Part shown: positions 23,923 through 31,562 of the stretch, in pieces
Numbering within the stretch: the first letter of the stretch is position 1
Layout of the letters: every line of letters begins with the position of its first letter
Assembly: GCA_964436975.1 (NCBI GenBank)
Contig: CAYTET010000005.1
Coordinates: 1-44,800, forward strand
From: CAYTET01 sp964436975
Lineage (GTDB): Bacteria > Bacillota_I > Bacilli_A > Erysipelotrichales > Erysipelotrichaceae
Reading direction: 5' to 3'
DNA: 44,800 bases
Notes under the pieces: generated by a model
Told to the model about the DNA's origin: nothing
Seen by the model: the letters and a program-made list of their open reading frames with translations, nothing else
Databases searched by the model: none
Position numbers and translations under genes: made by a program

Positions 23923-25370
23923 GAATCTTTTTTATCTTTTGTTTTCGGCTTGGTGCGGCCGGCCGGCTCTGCCGGTTTGACCGGCTTTTTATCAGCTTCA
24001 GGATGACGGTCAAAGTGCTTGGTCCGGGGCGCCTTGGGAATATTGCGGCAGACGATTTTAAAGGCCACTCCCTTTTCCAGATTCTCGGCGTCGATGTCAT
24101 AGCCGTAGGTATTGCAGACCTTGTAGCAGATGCTCAGGCCTAAACCGAACTGGCCTTTGGAGCCCTTTTCAAACGGCTTGAAAAGCCGGTCCATCCGCTC
24201 ATCCGAGATCGGTTCGCCGTCATTATAGACGGTCAGGGTATAAGGCGTCAGGGTGACGATGATCTTGCGGGAGGCATATCTTAAGGCATTGTCCAGCAGG
24301 TTCTCCACGACCACCCGCCAGCTTTCTGAATCGCCCTTGAAAACCGCCGGCTGAAGATCAAGCTGCACTTTTATATTGCGCTGCAGCATCTTCAGATTGG
24401 TGGTAACCGTGTTGATGGTTTCCAGCATATCCGTAGTCTTGTCCGTATCACGCTGCTGCTCCATCAGATAATCCAGCCGGTTTAAAAACAGCAGGCTGTA
24501 CACCTTGTGCTCCAGCCGGTCGGCGTTATCGATGATGACATCAACACTTTTTTCCAGCGTGTCATAGGGATAGATGCCGTCCTTGATTGACTGGGCATAT
24601 GATTTGATGGTGGCGATCGGCGTCTTCAGGTCATGGGAGATGTTATGAATCATTTCTTCCTTGGTAATTTCCTGCTGCTTCAGTTCATCGCGCATATCCA
24701 CAATGGCCAAAGCCAGTTCCCCTATCTCATCCTTGCGGTCAACCCGCAGGGTGGCATTGGCATCGCCGTTTTTAACCCGCTCCAGATATGAGCGGATCTG
24801 CTGCAGAGGGGCTATGATGGTCAGAACCCAGCCCATCAGAATAAATATCAGAACGATGATGACCAGGGCCGAAACATCCGTAATGCTGGAAAGCAGCGAC
24901 TTTTCGATGTTATCCGCATAGGTCTCGCTGATAACGGAAATTATGATCTTATTGTCATCCAGGGCCAGTGCCCGGTAGTAGTAGGTTCCCCCGCTGTCAA
25001 AAGTGCCTTCTTTCCAATTGCCCTGCTGCAGACCGCCGGCAATCTGCTGGCGGACGATATTGCGGAATTCATTGGTATAGGAAAGCTGGCCGTAGTATGA
25101 ATAGAATTGTTTGTCCGAATAGACAAAATGCATGACATCGGCATCATACTGCAGTTCGGAGATGCCGGTCTGACCCGACTTCAGATTATATACAACCGTC
25201 TCCTGGCTGCGCTGCAGCAGTTCCATGACCCGGGCCGTCACAAAATCGTTGACCGAGCCGCGCAGATAGACAAGATAAAACACTCCCAGCGAAAAGGCCA
25301 GGATGAAAATGATCATCAGCAGCTGCTGAAACAGGCTGAAGTCAGTCAGACGGGTAATGTACTTTTTCAT
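23910..25370 (-). CDS. Sensor histidine kinase
   Basis: A 486-residue membrane kinase. Two helices (about 15-32 and 165-190) flank an extracytoplasmic sensor domain, followed by HAMP, the H-box HNISHDLKTPIATI (His near residue 243), and an ATPase with the N-box NLLDNALRYA and G-box (GQFGLGLSI). The C-terminus carries an extra tail rich in Lys and Pro (last 45 residues) that is not part of the core kinase and could bind acidic partners. It is coupled to the response regulator gene by a one-base TGATG overlap. The signal is unknown. Confidence 0.95.
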   Translation of the reverse strand: MKKYITRLTDFSLFQQLLMIIFILAFSLGVFYLVYLRGSVNDFVTARVMELLQRSQETVVYNLKSGQTGISELQYDADVMHFVYSDKQFYSYYGQLSYTNEFRNIVRQQIAGGLQQGNWKEGTFDSGGTYYYRALALDDNKIIISVISETYADNIEKSLLSSITDVSALVIIVLIFILMGWVLTIIAPLQQIRSYLERVKNGDANATLRVDRKDEIGELALAIVDMRDELKQQEITKEEMIHNISHDLKTPIATIKSYAQSIKDGIYPYDTLEKSVDVIIDNADRLEHKVYSLLFLNRLDYLMEQQRDTDKTTDMLETINTVTTNLKMLQRNIKVQLDLQPAVFKGDSESWRVVVENLLDNALRYASRKIIVTLTPYTLTVYNDGEPISDERMDRLFKPFEKGSKGQFGLGLSICYKVCNTYGYDIDAENLEKGVAFKIVCRNIPKAPRTKHFDRHPEADKKPVKPAEPAGRTKPKTKDKKDSKSA

Positions 25371-26026
25371 CAGCCTAACCGGTAGCCAAACCCGTAAATG
25401 GTATTGATGCTCAGTTTGGGCATCTTCTTGCGCAGCCGGCGCATGGTGTCGTCAACCACCCGGTCAGAGCCGTAATAATCGCTGCCCCAGATATTCAGCA
25501 GAATCTGCTCGCGGGAAAAAGCGGTTTTGCGGTTGCGGACAAACATCATCAGCATGTCAAACTCCTTAGTCGACAGCTCCACGGTATCATGACTGCTGCG
25601 GACTTTGCGCTGGGACACGTCTATCAGATAGCCGTCAACGCTTATGTTCATGTCGTCACGGTAGGTCCGGCGCATGATATTATTGATCCGCAGGATAACC
25701 TCTTTCATATTGAAGGGCTTGGTTATATAATCATCGCTGCCCTTCTCCAGACCGATGACCCGGTCGAATTCCTTGTCCCGGGCTGAAATGAAGATGACCG
25801 GAACTTCCTTGGTCTGCTGGCGGATCTCCTCGAACAGATCAAAGCCGCTCTTCTCATCCAGCATGATATCCAGAAGCCAGAGATGGACATCATCATCAGA
25901 CACATGGGCCAGGGCTTCTTCATAGGTGTAATAGGAGCGGACTTCATAGCCTTCTTTTTCCAGATAGCTCTTCATCAATTCGTTTAAATCTTTCTCATCG
26001 TCAACAATGGCGATTACTTTTTTCAT
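25370..26026 (-). CDS. Response regulator, OmpR family
   Basis: A 218-residue DNA-binding response regulator. The receiver has the acidic pocket (DDE at 9-11), the phosphoacceptor Asp53 and Lys103; the C-terminal winged helix has the family pattern (VELSTKEFDMLMMFV and DDTMRRLRKKMP). OmpR-family proteins usually bind direct repeats 11 bases apart. Such repeats lie upstream of the VTC operon at 31476-31518, although nothing else links the two. The ribosome site GGGAG precedes the ATG. Confidence 0.95.
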   Translation of the reverse strand: MKKVIAIVDDEKDLNELMKSYLEKEGYEVRSYYTYEEALAHVSDDDVHLWLLDIMLDEKSGFDLFEEIRQQTKEVPVIFISARDKEFDRVIGLEKGSDDYITKPFNMKEVILRINNIMRRTYRDDMNISVDGYLIDVSQRKVRSSHDTVELSTKEFDMLMMFVRNRKTAFSREQILLNIWGSDYYGSDRVVDDTMRRLRKKMPKLSINTIYGFGYRLG

Positions 26027-26060
26027 GGAGTCAGGTCTCCCTTCTTTGCCATCATTTTAA

Positions 26061-26099
26061 CAGCCCTGCCAACTAAAAAAAAGGCTTAGCAGCGCAATT
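26061..26099 (-). terminator. Terminator-like hairpin in the leader of the two-component operon
   Basis: On the minus strand GGCTTA pairs with TAAGCC and is followed by T8, about 45 bases before the regulator ATG. No minus-strand gene ends upstream, so it is either an attenuator for the operon or a stop for antisense transcripts from the thi side. Coordinates are approximate on the loop side. Confidence 0.45.
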
Positions 26100-26103
26100 G
26101 TGG

Positions 26104-26131
26104 TTGCAATAAGCCGTCTTAGTGCTATGAT
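26104..26131 (+). promoter_or_regulatory. Promoter of the TPP riboswitch-thiT operon
   Basis: TTGCAA, 16-base spacer, TATGAT with an upstream TGC (extended -10). It ends just before the riboswitch. Confidence 0.6.
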
Positions 26132-26138
26132 AATAGGC

Positions 26139-26207
26139 GAACAGGGGTGCCTTGTGCTGAGAAATACCCTTTGGACCTGATCTGGCTAACACCAGCGTAG
26201 GAAGTTC
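26139..26207 (+). ncRNA. TPP riboswitch (THI element)
   Basis: The conserved TPP aptamer blocks are present in order: AGGGGTGCC, GCTGAGAAATACCC, ACCTGATCTGG and CTAACACCAGCGTAGGAAG, closed by GAAC/GTTC. It precedes a thiamine transporter gene, as expected. Thiamine pyrophosphate binding should turn expression off. Confidence 0.95.
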
Positions 26208-26210
26208 AAG

Positions 26211-26235
26211 ACACCTGACACGGAGGTGTTTTTTT
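26211..26235 (+). terminator. Riboswitch expression platform: terminator that hides the ribosome site
   Basis: ACACCT-gacacgg-AGGTGT followed by T7 ending directly at the ATG. The 3' arm contains GGAGGTG, which is also the Shine-Dalgarno site of thiT at normal spacing. The same hairpin can thus stop transcription and block translation. Confidence 0.8.
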
Positions 26236-26748
26236 ATGAAAAAGTTTACACTTAGGGATTGGGTTTTCATGGCCATGTATGCCGCAGTCTATGTTGCCAT
26301 TGATCTGCTGCATACCTACTACGGGGCTTTCAAGATGCCCCAGGGCGGCTCGCTGGGGGTAGGGACCATCGTTTTGCTGGTGGCCAGCTATCATCTGGGC
26401 TGGAAGAAAGGCATGATCGTTGCCGTCGTCACCGTACTGGTCGGCTTTGCCTACGGTTCAGTCACCTATTATGGCATGGTCAGCTTTCTGCTGGATTATT
26501 TGCTGGGCTATGCCGTCTACGGACTGGCCTGCCTGTTTCCAAACTATAAGTATTTTTACTCTGGAATTCTGATTACCACTTTGATCCGCTTTGTTTTTTC
26601 CACGGTCAGCGGTATGATTGTATGGCAGACCGCCCTGTGGGGCTCGATGGTTTACCAGGCTTCCTATCTGGGTCCGACTTTATTGCTGGATCTGATCGCC
26701 GTTCCGCTGCTGCTGAAAGCCCTGCAGCCTGTTATCAGCAAGAAATGA
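26236..26748 (+). CDS. thiT: ECF thiamine transporter S-component
   Basis: A 170-residue protein with six predicted membrane helices, of the ThiT family. It binds thiamine at the outer face and works with the shared ECF energising module, which is not in this window. Typical features are the N-terminal ALA-like helix region and the tryptophan- and glycine-containing binding segments (YGSVTYYGMVSFLLDYLLGY). Control by a TPP riboswitch directly upstream supports the substrate. It starts in the riboswitch platform, and a Ntdp-like gene follows 14 bases after its stop. Confidence 0.95.
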   Translation: MKKFTLRDWVFMAMYAAVYVAIDLLHTYYGAFKMPQGGSLGVGTIVLLVASYHLGWKKGMIVAVVTVLVGFAYGSVTYYGMVSFLLDYLLGYAVYGLACLFPNYKYFYSGILITTLIRFVFSTVSGMIVWQTALWGSMVYQASYLGPTLLLDLIAVPLLLKALQPVISKK

Positions 26749-26762
26749 GGTATTGACTATTC

Positions 26763-27296
26763 ATGCTGCCGCCGGTTTTATCCCAGGTTTTCATCCAGAG
26801 CTTTAAGCACGACGGCCGGCTGCACCGCAGCTGGGACCAGGGTTTTGTGCTGCAGGCTGATGAAAACCGCTTTGTTGCCATCACCGATAAGACCTGGGTC
26901 AGCGACGAAGACGGCCGCCGCTGGTATACCCGCGAACCGGCCCTTTACTTTCTTTATACCAAAGCCTGGTTCAATGTCATTGCCATGCTGCGGCAAAACG
27001 GTGTCTATTATTACTGCAACCTTGCCTCGCCGGCGCTGTATGACGGTGAAGCCATCAAATACATCGACTATGATCTGGATTACAAGATCTTCCCGGACGG
27101 CCGGATTATCCTGTTAGACCAGGATGAATACCAGCAGCACAGTGAAAGCATGCACTATCCGGATCAGCTCGATGCAATTCTGAAAAAGCAGATGGCCGCT
27201 ATTGTGCAGGCCAGCCAGAATCATCTTTCGCCGTTTGATCCGGCGGAGAATGAGCAGCTGTTCCAGCAGTATCTGCAGCTGCTGCAGAAAGACTGA
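26763..27296 (+). CDS. Nucleoside di/triphosphate hydrolase-like protein (DUF402, Ntdp type)
   Basis: A 177-residue cytoplasmic protein of the DUF402 family. The family core is clear: FKHDGRLHRSWDQG near the N-terminus, DGRRWYTREPALYFLYTKAWFN, YYYCNLASPA, and the metal-binding IDYDLDYKIFPDG followed by LLDQDEY. The Staphylococcus and Bacillus relatives hydrolyse NTPs and NDPs. Start: ATG with GAGGT about 11 bases upstream. It follows thiT closely and may be under the same riboswitch, though its role has no obvious tie to thiamine beyond possible hydrolysis of diphosphates. Confidence 0.88.
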   Translation: MLPPVLSQVFIQSFKHDGRLHRSWDQGFVLQADENRFVAITDKTWVSDEDGRRWYTREPALYFLYTKAWFNVIAMLRQNGVYYYCNLASPALYDGEAIKYIDYDLDYKIFPDGRIILLDQDEYQQHSESMHYPDQLDAILKKQMAAIVQASQNHLSPFDPAENEQLFQQYLQLLQKD

Positions 27297-27302
27297 ATGA
27301 TA

Positions 27303-27331
27303 AAAAGAGAAAGCCCGGCTTTCTTTTTTTT
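27303..27331 (+). terminator. Terminator of the thiT operon
   Basis: GAAAG-cccgg-CTTTC hairpin followed by T8, directly after the stop at 27296. Confidence 0.85.
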
Positions 27332-27357
27332 GATAGAATAGAGAAAAGGTGACCGCA

Positions 27358-27849
27358 ATGGATAAAAAACAGGCTTACATTTCCCTGACTGACCAGCTCA
27401 AAGCCATGCTGGAAGGCCAGGATGACATGATTACCATGATGGCTAACACTTCCGCCCTTTTCATGCTGCTGCTTAATGACATCAACTGGGTCGGCTACTA
27501 TCTCAAAGACGGCTCAAAGCTGACCCTGGGTCCTTTTCAGGGCCGGCCGGCCTGTGAAAAGATTAAAATCGGCCAGGGCGTCTGCGGCCGCTGTGCCGTG
27601 GCGCTGACCCCGATTATTGTTGATGACGTCCATCAGTTTGCCGGTCACATTGCCTGTGACAGCGCCTCCAACAGCGAAATCGTCATTCCGCTTTTCATCT
27701 ATGGCGAACTGTTCGGCGTGCTGGATATTGACTCGCCGCTGCTGAAGCGCTTTGATGACACTGACCAGTATTATCTTGTGGAGTGCGCCAAAGATATCCA
27801 GAAGCAGGCTGCACGCATCGTCAGCCGGAAAACTAGAGAAACAATTCAA
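27358..27849 (+). CDS. Free methionine-(R)-sulfoxide reductase (GAF domain)
   Basis: A 163-residue GAF-fold enzyme that reduces free Met-(R)-sulfoxide with thioredoxin. Three conserved Cys (66, 76 and 100 from this start) have the same 10- and 24-residue spacings as the catalytic and resolving Cys of E. coli fRMsr, and sit in GRPACEKIKIGQGVCGRCAV and HIACDSASNSEIV. I start it at the ATG 27358, six bases after AAGGTGA; a GTG three codons upstream is less well placed. The stop codon is TAA at about 27850-27852, inside the 3' end of azlD on the other strand (20-base overlap). Confidence 0.92.
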
Positions 27850-28138
27850 TAAGCAGAACCGTCGCACAGCACAGCAGCGAAACACCCAGCAGTTTGACGC
27901 CCAGCCAGGCGGCCGTGATTCCGACAATCAGCGCCGCCAGAGCCGAATAGATGCTCTGGGTGGCTGAAAGAATGGCCGGAAAGGTCATCACCGCCAGGGT
28001 TACATAAGGCAGGTAGTACAGAAAGGACCGCACGGTCCGGTTTTTTATTTCTTTTTTTATCAGGGTCAGGGGCAGCACCCTTATCGCAAAGGTAACGGCC
28101 GCCATGGCAATGATATAGATCCAGACATTATTTTTCAT
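27833..28138 (-). CDS. azlD: AzlD-family branched-chain amino acid export subunit
   Basis: A 101-residue protein with three to four helices, the small subunit of the AzlCD exporter of branched-chain amino acids and analogues. Typical are AVTFAIRVLPLTLI and YYLPYVTLAVMTFPAIL. It overlaps the end of azlC by 11 bases (start at 28138). Its 3' end overlaps the convergent reductase gene, leaving no room for a terminator. Confidence 0.9.
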   Translation of the reverse strand: MKNNVWIYIIAMAAVTFAIRVLPLTLIKKEIKNRTVRSFLYYLPYVTLAVMTFPAILSATQSIYSALAALIVGITAAWLGVKLLGVSLLCCATVLLIELFL

Positions 28139-28835
28139 CGCCGGCCTCCGTTTTTACAGGAAACAGCAGGGCTGCGGCCAGCGACAGGCCCAGGGTCAGC
28201 ACAATCAGCCGCAGGGAAGACGGCAGCCAGCCAAAATAATCAGCCAGATAGCTTGCCGCAAAGCTGACCGCCACAACAGCGGCCACCACCCTGTTCTTGC
28301 GGGCCGGCGGGATGAATACCGCGATAAACATTCCGTACAGCGCCACCCCGGCCGCACTGGCTAGGGCCGGCGGCATGATATCACCCAGCAGAACACCGGT
28401 TAAAGTACCCAGCGCCCAGCCGGGAATGGATACCAGCATGGCGCCATAGGTATACTGGGGGACAAGATAGCCGTCCACTCCCATTGACAGGCTGAATAGC
28501 TCGTCTGTGATGTCAAACCCCAGCACCAGACGCTGGCCAACCGAAGCCGAAGGCTTTATTTTCTGACTGAGGGCAAAAGACATCAGCAGGTAGCGGGCGT
28601 TGGCAATGGCTTCCATCGCCATGGCCTGCAGATAGCCGGCTGACTGGGCAATCATGGTAAAGCCGACAAACTCCCCGGCGGAAGCATTTATCAGCAGGCT
28701 TGTCACTGTCGCCTGCAGGGCCGTAAGCCCGGCATTGCGGGCCGCCAGCCCCAAAGTCAGGGCCACCGCAAAATAGCCGCCGGCAACCGGCAGCCCGTCC
28801 CGCATTCCTTTTCTGAACCACTGCCTGGTGTCCAT
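28128..28835 (-). CDS. azlC: AzlC-family branched-chain amino acid export subunit
   Basis: A 235-residue membrane protein with about seven helices, the large AzlCD subunit. The family pattern is clear: GYFAVALTLGLAARNAGLTA, NASAGEFVGF, and NARYLLMSFAL. The ATG follows AAGGGG. A dyad overlaps its -10 box, so a repressor is likely, but none is encoded nearby. Confidence 0.93.
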   Translation of the reverse strand: MDTRQWFRKGMRDGLPVAGGYFAVALTLGLAARNAGLTALQATVTSLLINASAGEFVGFTMIAQSAGYLQAMAMEAIANARYLLMSFALSQKIKPSASVGQRLVLGFDITDELFSLSMGVDGYLVPQYTYGAMLVSIPGWALGTLTGVLLGDIMPPALASAAGVALYGMFIAVFIPPARKNRVVAAVVAVSFAASYLADYFGWLPSSLRLIVLTLGLSLAAALLFPVKTEAGDEK

Positions 28836-28849
28836 AGCTTTCCCCTTTT

Positions 28850-28865
28850 GGGTATAAGTATACCC
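28850..28865. promoter_or_regulatory. Operator-like dyad at the azlC promoter
   Basis: GGGTATA-ag-TATACCC, perfect 7-base arms. On the minus strand it contains the -10 TATACT with TGTCAA 16 bases upstream as -35. Confidence 0.5.
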
Positions 28866-28936
28866 TTACCAGGCCGCTTTGACACTTGAAAAAGGCAATA
28901 TAACCTCAAAAAACAATATTAAGGTCCCTTATTATA

Positions 28937-28965
28937 TTGACAAGGTCAGTCTGATGGTATACTAT
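28937..28965 (+). promoter_or_regulatory. Promoter of the ABC exporter gene
   Basis: Perfect TTGACA (28937-28942), with TACTAT 17 bases downstream (or TATACT at 15). It is followed by GAAAGGAGC before the ATG. Confidence 0.65.
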
Positions 28966-29005
28966 TCATCAGGTACCTTATCTAACTGAAAGGAGCTGAT
29001 ACCTT

Positions 29006-30862
29006 ATGAGCAATCGTCCGCCCCGCCGCCCTCACAATTTCCTGACCGAAGAGGAGCAGCAGAACAAACCACGCATTACCAAAGCCCTTATTTTACGGGT
29101 TTTAAGCTATCTAAAGCCTTATAAATGGCAGCTGACAGCTGTTTTATTCGTCATCATTATCTCCAGCCTGCTCGGCCTGCTGCCTTCCCTTATCACCGGC
29201 CGCATTATTGATACGGCCCTGACGGCCAAGGATATGAAACTGCTGCTGCAGTTAGTCGGCCTGGCCCTGATCACCCTTTTTGCCTCCCAGATAATCGGGG
29301 TTCTGGAAAGCTACATCAATGCCTGGATCTCCCAGCGCATCATCTATGACATGAAAAACGAGATGTACCGTCATCTGCAGACCATGCCCCATTCTTTCTT
29401 CACCAATGAAAAGCAGGGTGAAATAATCACCCGGATGAACAGTGACATCAACGGCGTGGCTTCGGTCATCTCCGATACACTGACAAGCATTGTCAGCAAC
29501 ATCGCCACTGTTGTCACCACCGTCGTGGCCCTGTTTGCCATGAACTGGCAGCTGGCCATTGTCGGCCTGCTGATAATCCCCCTGCTGATTATGCCGACCC
29601 GTCAGGCCGGCAAAGCCCGCTATCAGCTGCTGAGCGCCAATCAGAGCAAGCGGGATGAGCTTAATGACATAATCAATGAAACCCTCAGTGTCTCCGGGTC
29701 GCTGTTAATAAAGCTGTTTGCCCGGGAAGAGCAGAAAAACGAGGAATTTGAAAAGGTCAACCGCCAGGTCTGCGATCTGGCCATCAAGGAAGACCGCGCC
29801 GGCAAATGGTTCCGGGTCATCATGGGCATCTTTACCCAGATCGGTCCGCTGCTGATTTATCTGGCCGGCGGCTGGCTTATCATCAGTCAGACCAGTCCCG
29901 CTTTAACCGTAGGCGTCATCACCGCTACTGTTTCTTTGATCAACCGGCTGTACCGGCCGGTACAGTCGCTGCTGAGCATCCAGGTTGATTTCACCCGCTC
30001 AATGGCCCTTTTCACCCGTATTTTTGATTATCTCGACCGCAGGAGTGATATCGTATCCCCGCCCAATCCGCAGAAGCCTGATCTGGATAAGGCCGATATC
30101 GTTTATGATCATGTAGCCTTTAATTACGATGCCGATCATCCTGTCCTTAAAGATGTCAGCTTCGCTGTGGCCAGCGGCAAGACTTATGCGCTTGTCGGCA
30201 AAAGCGGCGCCGGCAAAAGCACCATTGCCTCCCTGCTGCCCCGGCTTTACGATGTCAGCGGCGGCGCCATCACCATCGGCGGCGTTGACATCCGCCAGTT
30301 TGACCTGGCCTACCTGCGTTCCAATATCGGCTTTGTCAGTCAGGAGGCCTACCTTTTCAACGGCACAATCAAAGACAATCTGCTGTTTGTCAAGCCGGAT
30401 GCCACTGACGACCAGCTCGACTGGGCCTGCCGGAATGCCAACCTTGATGAATTCATCAAAGCCCAGCCGGCCGGCTACAATACCATCGTCGGCAACCGCG
30501 GCCTGAAACTTTCCGGGGGTGAAAAGCAGCGGCTTTCCATTGCCCGCGTCATTCTGAAAGACCCCCCGTTTTTAATTCTTGACGAAGCCACTTCCTCGCT
30601 GGATTCCATTTCCGAAAGTCTGATCCAGCAGGCTTTGGATACACTTATGCAGAAAAGGACCAGTCTCGTCATTGCCCACCGGCTGTCGACAATCCTGGCC
30701 GCTGACCAGATTCTGGTTATTGACAACGGCATCATTGCCGAAGCCGGCAGCCATCAGAAACTGCTGGCCGAAAACGGTCTTTACAAGGAGCTGTACGAAA
30801 CCCAGTTCCGCAAGGTCATAGATATGGAAAACGAAAATCATACTGAATCCGTCAATCCATAA
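29006..30862 (+). CDS. ABC exporter, fused membrane and ATPase domains
   Basis: A 618-residue half-transporter of the MsbA/LmrA/BmrA type. Residues about 35-345 are the six-helix membrane domain; the ATPase follows with Walker A GKSGAGKST (about 396-404), signature LSGGEKQR (about 501), Walker B LILDEATSSLD and the switch histidine in AHRLST. It should work as a homodimer or pair with a partner elsewhere, exporting lipid, drug or peptide. It stands alone behind its own promoter and before a strong terminator. Confidence 0.96.
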   Translation: MSNRPPRRPHNFLTEEEQQNKPRITKALILRVLSYLKPYKWQLTAVLFVIIISSLLGLLPSLITGRIIDTALTAKDMKLLLQLVGLALITLFASQIIGVLESYINAWISQRIIYDMKNEMYRHLQTMPHSFFTNEKQGEIITRMNSDINGVASVISDTLTSIVSNIATVVTTVVALFAMNWQLAIVGLLIIPLLIMPTRQAGKARYQLLSANQSKRDELNDIINETLSVSGSLLIKLFAREEQKNEEFEKVNRQVCDLAIKEDRAGKWFRVIMGIFTQIGPLLIYLAGGWLIISQTSPALTVGVITATVSLINRLYRPVQSLLSIQVDFTRSMALFTRIFDYLDRRSDIVSPPNPQKPDLDKADIVYDHVAFNYDADHPVLKDVSFAVASGKTYALVGKSGAGKSTIASLLPRLYDVSGGAITIGGVDIRQFDLAYLRSNIGFVSQEAYLFNGTIKDNLLFVKPDATDDQLDWACRNANLDEFIKAQPAGYNTIVGNRGLKLSGGEKQRLSIARVILKDPPFLILDEATSSLDSISESLIQQALDTLMQKRTSLVIAHRLSTILAADQILVIDNGIIAEAGSHQKLLAENGLYKELYETQFRKVIDMENENHTESVNP

Positions 30863-30863
30863 T

Positions 30864-30888
30864 AAAAGGCAGCCCGCGCTGCCTTTTT
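30864..30888. terminator. Bidirectional terminator
   Basis: AAAAGGCAGC-ccgc-GCTGCCTTTTT between convergent genes. Confidence 0.92.
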
Positions 30889-30890
30889 AG

Positions 30891-31409
30891 TTATCCGTTT
30901 ATCTGTTTTAACGGTTTTTTCTTCCTGTTAATCAGCCGGCCCATCTGCCACGCCAGTCCTGCCAAAGCGGCTAAGCCGACGGCAACCAGCAGGCTGCTGA
31001 TCAATTCCCGGGCGGTCTGCCACTGTTCCGGCTGCAGCCGGGCATAAGCATAAATCGCCCCGGCTATCAGAAGCAGGCCGATAAGGGTAAAGAGCACGAA
31101 TTTAAAACCGCCGTGATCTTGGATGAACTGTTTGATATTCAGCCGCTTTTTCACGACCAGCCAGAAAGCAGCCAGGCCGGTGGTTATGGCGCCAAGCCGC
31201 ATTAAAAACTTAGCCCAGACCCCGGTTTTCTTTATAACTTTATCATCAGCCACTTCACTGTAATCAACACTGACAATCGGTGTAACGGACTGCGCCGCCG
31301 CCATCAGGCTGTCCTTATCGGCAGCCGGCTGGCTAGTCAGCAGTGCCGCCGTCAGTACAGCAGCTCCAATTTTCTTGTTCAACGCCCTTTTCTGTCCTTT
31401 CGTCATCAC
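30891..31409 (-). CDS. Small membrane protein of unknown function
   Basis: A 172-residue protein with no family I recognise. A hydrophobic N-terminal segment (about 14-27, GAAVLTAALLTSQPA) could be a signal sequence. Three helices follow (about 75-92, 105-123 and 137-157), with basic loops and a Lys-rich C-terminus. The start is GTG at 31409 or ATG one codon later; ribosome-site support is weak (AGAGTG). It is monocistronic and divergent from the VTC operon, so a shared regulatory region is possible. Confidence 0.65.
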   Translation of the reverse strand: MMTKGQKRALNKKIGAAVLTAALLTSQPAADKDSLMAAAQSVTPIVSVDYSEVADDKVIKKTGVWAKFLMRLGAITTGLAAFWLVVKKRLNIKQFIQDHGGFKFVLFTLIGLLLIAGAIYAYARLQPEQWQTARELISSLLVAVGLAALAGLAWQMGRLINRKKKPLKQING

Positions 31410-31475
31410 TCTGATGACACTATTTACTTATCATATTACGACCCTTTTGTCAAAAAAGCCCGCCGGCCGCCCATT

Positions 31476-31518
31476 GTAAAATTCAGGTAAAATTCCCTTT
31501 TTGTTCATTTTATGTTCA
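31476..31518. promoter_or_regulatory. Two sets of 11-base-spaced direct repeats upstream of the VTC operon
   Basis: GTAAAATTC occurs at 31476 and 31487, and TGTTCA at 31502 and 31513, each pair exactly 11 bases apart. Direct repeats at this period are typical of OmpR-family response regulator sites. Confidence 0.5.
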
Positions 31519-31562
31519 GACCCGGCTGATAAATTGCATCTATCAGAACAGGAGGCTTTTGA

